Assembly (NCBI GenBank): GCA_029865665.1
Contig: JARXAV010000276.1
Location: forward strand, 1 to 7,545
Origin: Flectobacillus sp.
Lineage (GTDB): Bacteria; Bacteroidota; Bacteroidia; Cytophagales; Spirosomataceae
Direction: 5' to 3'
Length of the DNA: 7,545 nt
The position numbers and the translations under genes were made by a program. This document shows positions 5,380 to 7,545 of the stretch, piece by piece. Position 1 is the stretch's first letter. Each line of letters begins with the position of its first letter. The notes under the pieces were generated by a model, which was not told where the DNA came from, did no database searches, and was given only the letters and a program-made list of their open reading frames with translations.

Positions 5380-6663
5380 CTAGCTGTAACGCAATACGTC
5401 CAATCCAATATCTTTACGATAGTATTTTCCATCATAAACAATATCGTGTGCTGCTTTTTGTGATTTTTGGATGGCTCTTTCCAAGGTATTAGACATCCCT
5501 GTAAGCACCATTACTCTACCTCCATTAGTAACAACAGAATCTCCCTCTAATTTTGTGCCAGCATGAAAAACAGTCGCTTCTGAAATACTTTCAATTCCAG
5601 AAATAACAGCTCCTTTGCCATAGTCGCCAGGGTATCCACCTGCCACCACAACCGTAGTAACAGCATGTTGTTTACTTACTTGGAAATCTGCTTCATGCAA
5701 TTCACCTTTAGCGGTTGCAATCATTAATGCCAAGAAATCAGATTCAATACGTGGCAAGACCACCTCTGTTTCTGGATCGCCCATACGAGCGTTATATTCA
5801 ATCACTAATGGTTCGCCTCCGTGGTTCATTAAACCAATAAAGATAAAACCATTGTATTTAATTCCTTCTGCTTTCAAACCTGCCATCGTTGGTTTTACTA
5901 CGTTTTCTTCTACGGCAAGCATGAATTTTTCGTTGGCAAATGGCACAGGAGAAACCGCTCCCATACCGCCTGTATTTAAACCCGTATCGCCTTCTCCAAT
6001 ACGTTTGTAATCTTTCGCTTCTGGAAGAATTTTATATGACTCGCCATCGGTCAATACAAATACCGACACTTCGATTCCTGTTAAGAATTCTTCAACGACT
6101 ACTTTGCTACTTGCATCGCCAAACTTAGCATCTACCAACATTTCCTTTAAGGTCTCATTGGCTTCGTCTAAAGTCTGAGCAATGATTACGCCTTTACCAG
6201 CAGCTAAACCATCCGCTTTCAACACGATTGGCAATTTATGCGTACTCAAATAAGTTAATCCTTCTTCTAAAGTATCTTTCGTGAAGGTTTGAGATTTTGC
6301 AGTTGGCACGCCATATTTAGCCATGAAGTTTTTAGAAAAATCTTTTGACCCTTCTAACATCGCTCCTTTTTCATCTGGCCCAACCATCAAAACGTGTTTC
6401 AACTCTTCTCTTGCTTCAAAGTAGTTACGAACACCTTTTACTAAAGGTTCTTCTGGCCCTACAATCACCAAGTCGATATTATTTGCCAAAACAGCGTCGG
6501 CAATTTTCTCAAAATCATTATAACCTATAGACAAATTGGTGGCAATGGCTGCTGTTCCAGCATTACCAGGAGCAACAAATAAATTATCACAAAGAGGGCT
6601 CTGAGAAATCTTCCAAGCAAAAGCGTGTTCACGGCCACCAGAGCCTAATATTAGTACATTCAT
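5380..6663 (-). CDS. purD: Phosphoribosylamine--glycine ligase (GAR synthetase)
   Basis: PurD ligates glycine to 5-phosphoribosylamine with ATP, forming glycinamide ribonucleotide in cytoplasmic purine synthesis. The 427-residue length from the ATG at 6663-6661 is typical. Visible landmarks are the N-domain start MNVLILGSGGREHAF, VGPEEPL (about 69-75), the ATP-grasp loop KADGLAAGKG (about 150-159), EEFLTGIEVSVF, the glycine/GAR-binding DTGLNTGGMGAVSP, and the metal-binding YNARMGDPETE (about 287-297). The frame is open for 23 codons further upstream from a TTG at 6732, but that extension has no family similarity, precedes the canonical first strand and overlaps the candidate promoter, so I reject it. 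It has its own promoter candidate and heads the tight purD-ricT-gldH group. No missing catalytic segment was seen. Confidence 0.97.
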   Translation of the reverse strand: MNVLILGSGGREHAFAWKISQSPLCDNLFVAPGNAGTAAIATNLSIGYNDFEKIADAVLANNIDLVIVGPEEPLVKGVRNYFEAREELKHVLMVGPDEKGAMLEGSKDFSKNFMAKYGVPTAKSQTFTKDTLEEGLTYLSTHKLPIVLKADGLAAGKGVIIAQTLDEANETLKEMLVDAKFGDASSKVVVEEFLTGIEVSVFVLTDGESYKILPEAKDYKRIGEGDTGLNTGGMGAVSPVPFANEKFMLAVEENVVKPTMAGLKAEGIKYNGFIFIGLMNHGGEPLVIEYNARMGDPETEVVLPRIESDFLALMIATAKGELHEADFQVSKQHAVTTVVVAGGYPGDYGKGAVISGIESISEATVFHAGTKLEGDSVVTNGGRVMVLTGMSNTLERAIQKSQKAAHDIVYDGKYYRKDIGLDVLRYS

Positions 6664-6703
6664 GTAATTTTTAATTAATATTTCAATTAGAGGCTTTTCG
6701 CAA

Positions 6704-6735
6704 CAATCATAAAGCCACAAGCCTTTAGGCAAAAA
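6704..6735 (-). promoter_or_regulatory. Candidate promoter of the purD-ricT-gldH operon
   Basis: Read on the minus strand, TTTTTG (6735-6730) lies 18 bases before TATGATTG (6711-6704). This fits the Bacteroidota TTG / TAnnTTTG pattern with one mismatch in the -7 box. Transcription would start near 6697, about 34 bases before the purD ATG at 6663. No purine-responsive riboswitch or clear operator palindrome is visible in the short leader. Confidence 0.35.
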
Positions 6736-6756
6736 GAAATTTGATTACTTAACAAT

Positions 6757-6798
6757 ATATCCTTAAACAAAGCTGTTGAAGCATTTATTTAAGGATAT
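6757..6798 (-). terminator. Hairpin after recQ, probable terminator
   Basis: ATATCCTTAAA (6757-6767) is the exact reverse complement of 6788-6798. The 20-base interior can extend the stem after one mismatch (AAA/TTT, one bulged A, GCT/AGC) to a 5-base loop. It begins 12 bases past the recQ stop on the minus strand. The stem is AT-rich, and the tract after it (TTGTTAAG) is only a weak U-tract, so termination may be partial. It lies upstream of the purD promoter candidate. Confidence 0.5.
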
Positions 6799-6810
6799 TT
6801 ATGGGGTTTA

Positions 6811-7545
6811 TTAATTGGCTACTTCTGACAAGAACTTAATACGCATCAGACGAAGTTCCTCTTCTGTAATATCTTCAATATCACATTGTTCCATCGCTAA
6901 GGCAATATTATCGCTATCGGCAGTCATGAAGTAATCGTATATTTCGTCTTGCTTATCTGGTTCAATTACCTGATTGATATAGTAATCCAAGTTCAATTTT
7001 GTTCCAGAGTAACAAATATGCTCGATTTCTTCGATTAAATCTTCCATTGCCAATTCTTTTTGTTCAGCAATGATGTCTAAATCTACTTTTCTATCAACCT
7101 GTTGAATGATATGAATTTTGATTTTCGACTTATTAACCGTTGATTTCACCACTACTTCCGTAGCCGTTTCGATTTCGTTATCTTCAACGTATTTTTTAAT
7201 CAAATCAATAAACTGCTTTCCGAATTTCACCACTTTACCCATACCAACACCGTTGATTTGAGCCATATCCTCTTTGGTAACAGGATACGTAGTTGCCATT
7301 TCTTCTAACGACGGATCTTGGAAGATAACATACGGAGGAAGATTTTTATCCTTCGCCATTTTCTTACGAAGGTTCTTCAACAATTCAAATAAGGCTACGT
7401 CATACGAACCTGCCGAACTTGCCGCTGCTTCTTTTTCTTCTAATTCCTCAATACGCTCGTTTTCGTAATCATGGTCTTTCGAGAATGAAACGGGGAATGG
7501 ATCTTTTAAGTATTCACGACCTTTTTCACCTACTTTCAGAATACC
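6811..7545 (-). CDS. recQ: ATP-dependent DNA helicase RecQ, C-terminal part (5' end beyond the window)
   Basis: The frame is open from the right edge to a TAA at 6813-6811, giving 244 residues with no true start inside the window. The leading stretch GILKVGEKGREYLKD matches the end of the RQC winged-helix domain. A Glu/Ala/Ser-rich linker (about 28-46) follows, then an HRDC domain (about 47-122) with LFELLKNLRKKMAKDKNLPP, 'PYVIFQDPSLEEMA' and 'INGVGMGKVVKFG'. The last 120 residues are an acidic helical tail resembling the helix-turn-helix extension found in long Bacteroidota RecQ proteins. RecQ unwinds 3'-tailed duplex DNA in recombination and repair. The helicase motifs themselves lie outside the window, so the call rests on the RQC end, HRDC and tail. 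The TTG at 7383 is an internal Leu codon, not a start. A hairpin follows the stop. Confidence 0.92.
   Translation of the reverse strand, partial: GILKVGEKGREYLKDPFPVSFSKDHDYENERIEELEEKEAAASSAGSYDVALFELLKNLRKKMAKDKNLPPYVIFQDPSLEEMATTYPVTKEDMAQINGVGMGKVVKFGKQFIDLIKKYVEDNEIETATEVVVKSTVNKSKIKIHIIQQVDRKVDLDIIAEQKELAMEDLIEEIEHICYSGTKLNLDYYINQVIEPDKQDEIYDYFMTADSDNIALAMEQCDIEDITEEELRLMRIKFLSEVAN

Noticed and set aside
6664..6732. A 23-codon N-terminal extension of purD from a TTG at 6732
   Set aside because: The extension does not resemble PurD, the canonical start MNVLILGSGGREHA begins at 6663, and the extension overlaps the promoter candidate.

Overview
The window looks like chromosome of a member of the Bacteroidota, most likely the Cytophagales/Spirosomaceae side. 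This rests on a gliding-motility lipoprotein gene (gldH) directly behind a Bacteroidota-style ricT/PSP1 gene, start codons without Shine-Dalgarno sequences, and TAnnTTTG-type promoter candidates. The genus cannot be fixed from the sequence alone.

Layout. Bases 1-88 hold the first 29 codons of a leftward gene with a membrane-anchoring N-terminus, possibly an RND efflux adaptor. A 324-base divergent gap follows. Bases 413-2946 hold a rightward two-gene cassette whose frames overlap by ATGA: a DCTPP1/MazG-like nucleotide pyrophosphohydrolase, then a 735-residue fusion of a GIY-YIG nuclease, a Schlafen-group-3 (DUF2075) helicase and a LexA/UmuD-like S24 peptidase domain. A 218-base convergent gap carries a perfect 17-bp hairpin and a bidirectional terminator. 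From 3165 to the right edge everything is leftward housekeeping: gldH, ricT, purD and the 3' end of recQ. purD-ricT-gldH are tightly spaced and probably one operon; recQ is set apart by a hairpin and a candidate purD promoter.

The accessory cassette is the part of greatest interest. It is more AT-rich than its right-hand neighbours in spot counts and is bracketed by a 13-bp direct repeat, so it may have been acquired. The catalytic or nucleotide-binding residues expected of all four domains (NTP pyrophosphatase, GIY-YIG, P-loop helicase, S24 Ser/Lys dyad with an Ala-Gly cleavage site) are present. My inference is a damage- or phage-responsive system. In this model the S24 domain senses an SOS-like signal (RecA filament), self-cleaves, and changes the activity of the nuclease-helicase, while the coupled pyrophosphatase hydrolyses (d)CTP-like nucleotides. 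The function is not demonstrated, and I cannot judge from sequence alone how far this architecture has already been described.

In the housekeeping block, purD catalyses a step of purine synthesis, ricT encodes a PSP1/YaaT-family Fe-S-type protein tied to RNA processing in Bacillus, gldH encodes a lipoprotein of the gliding machinery, and recQ encodes a DNA repair helicase.
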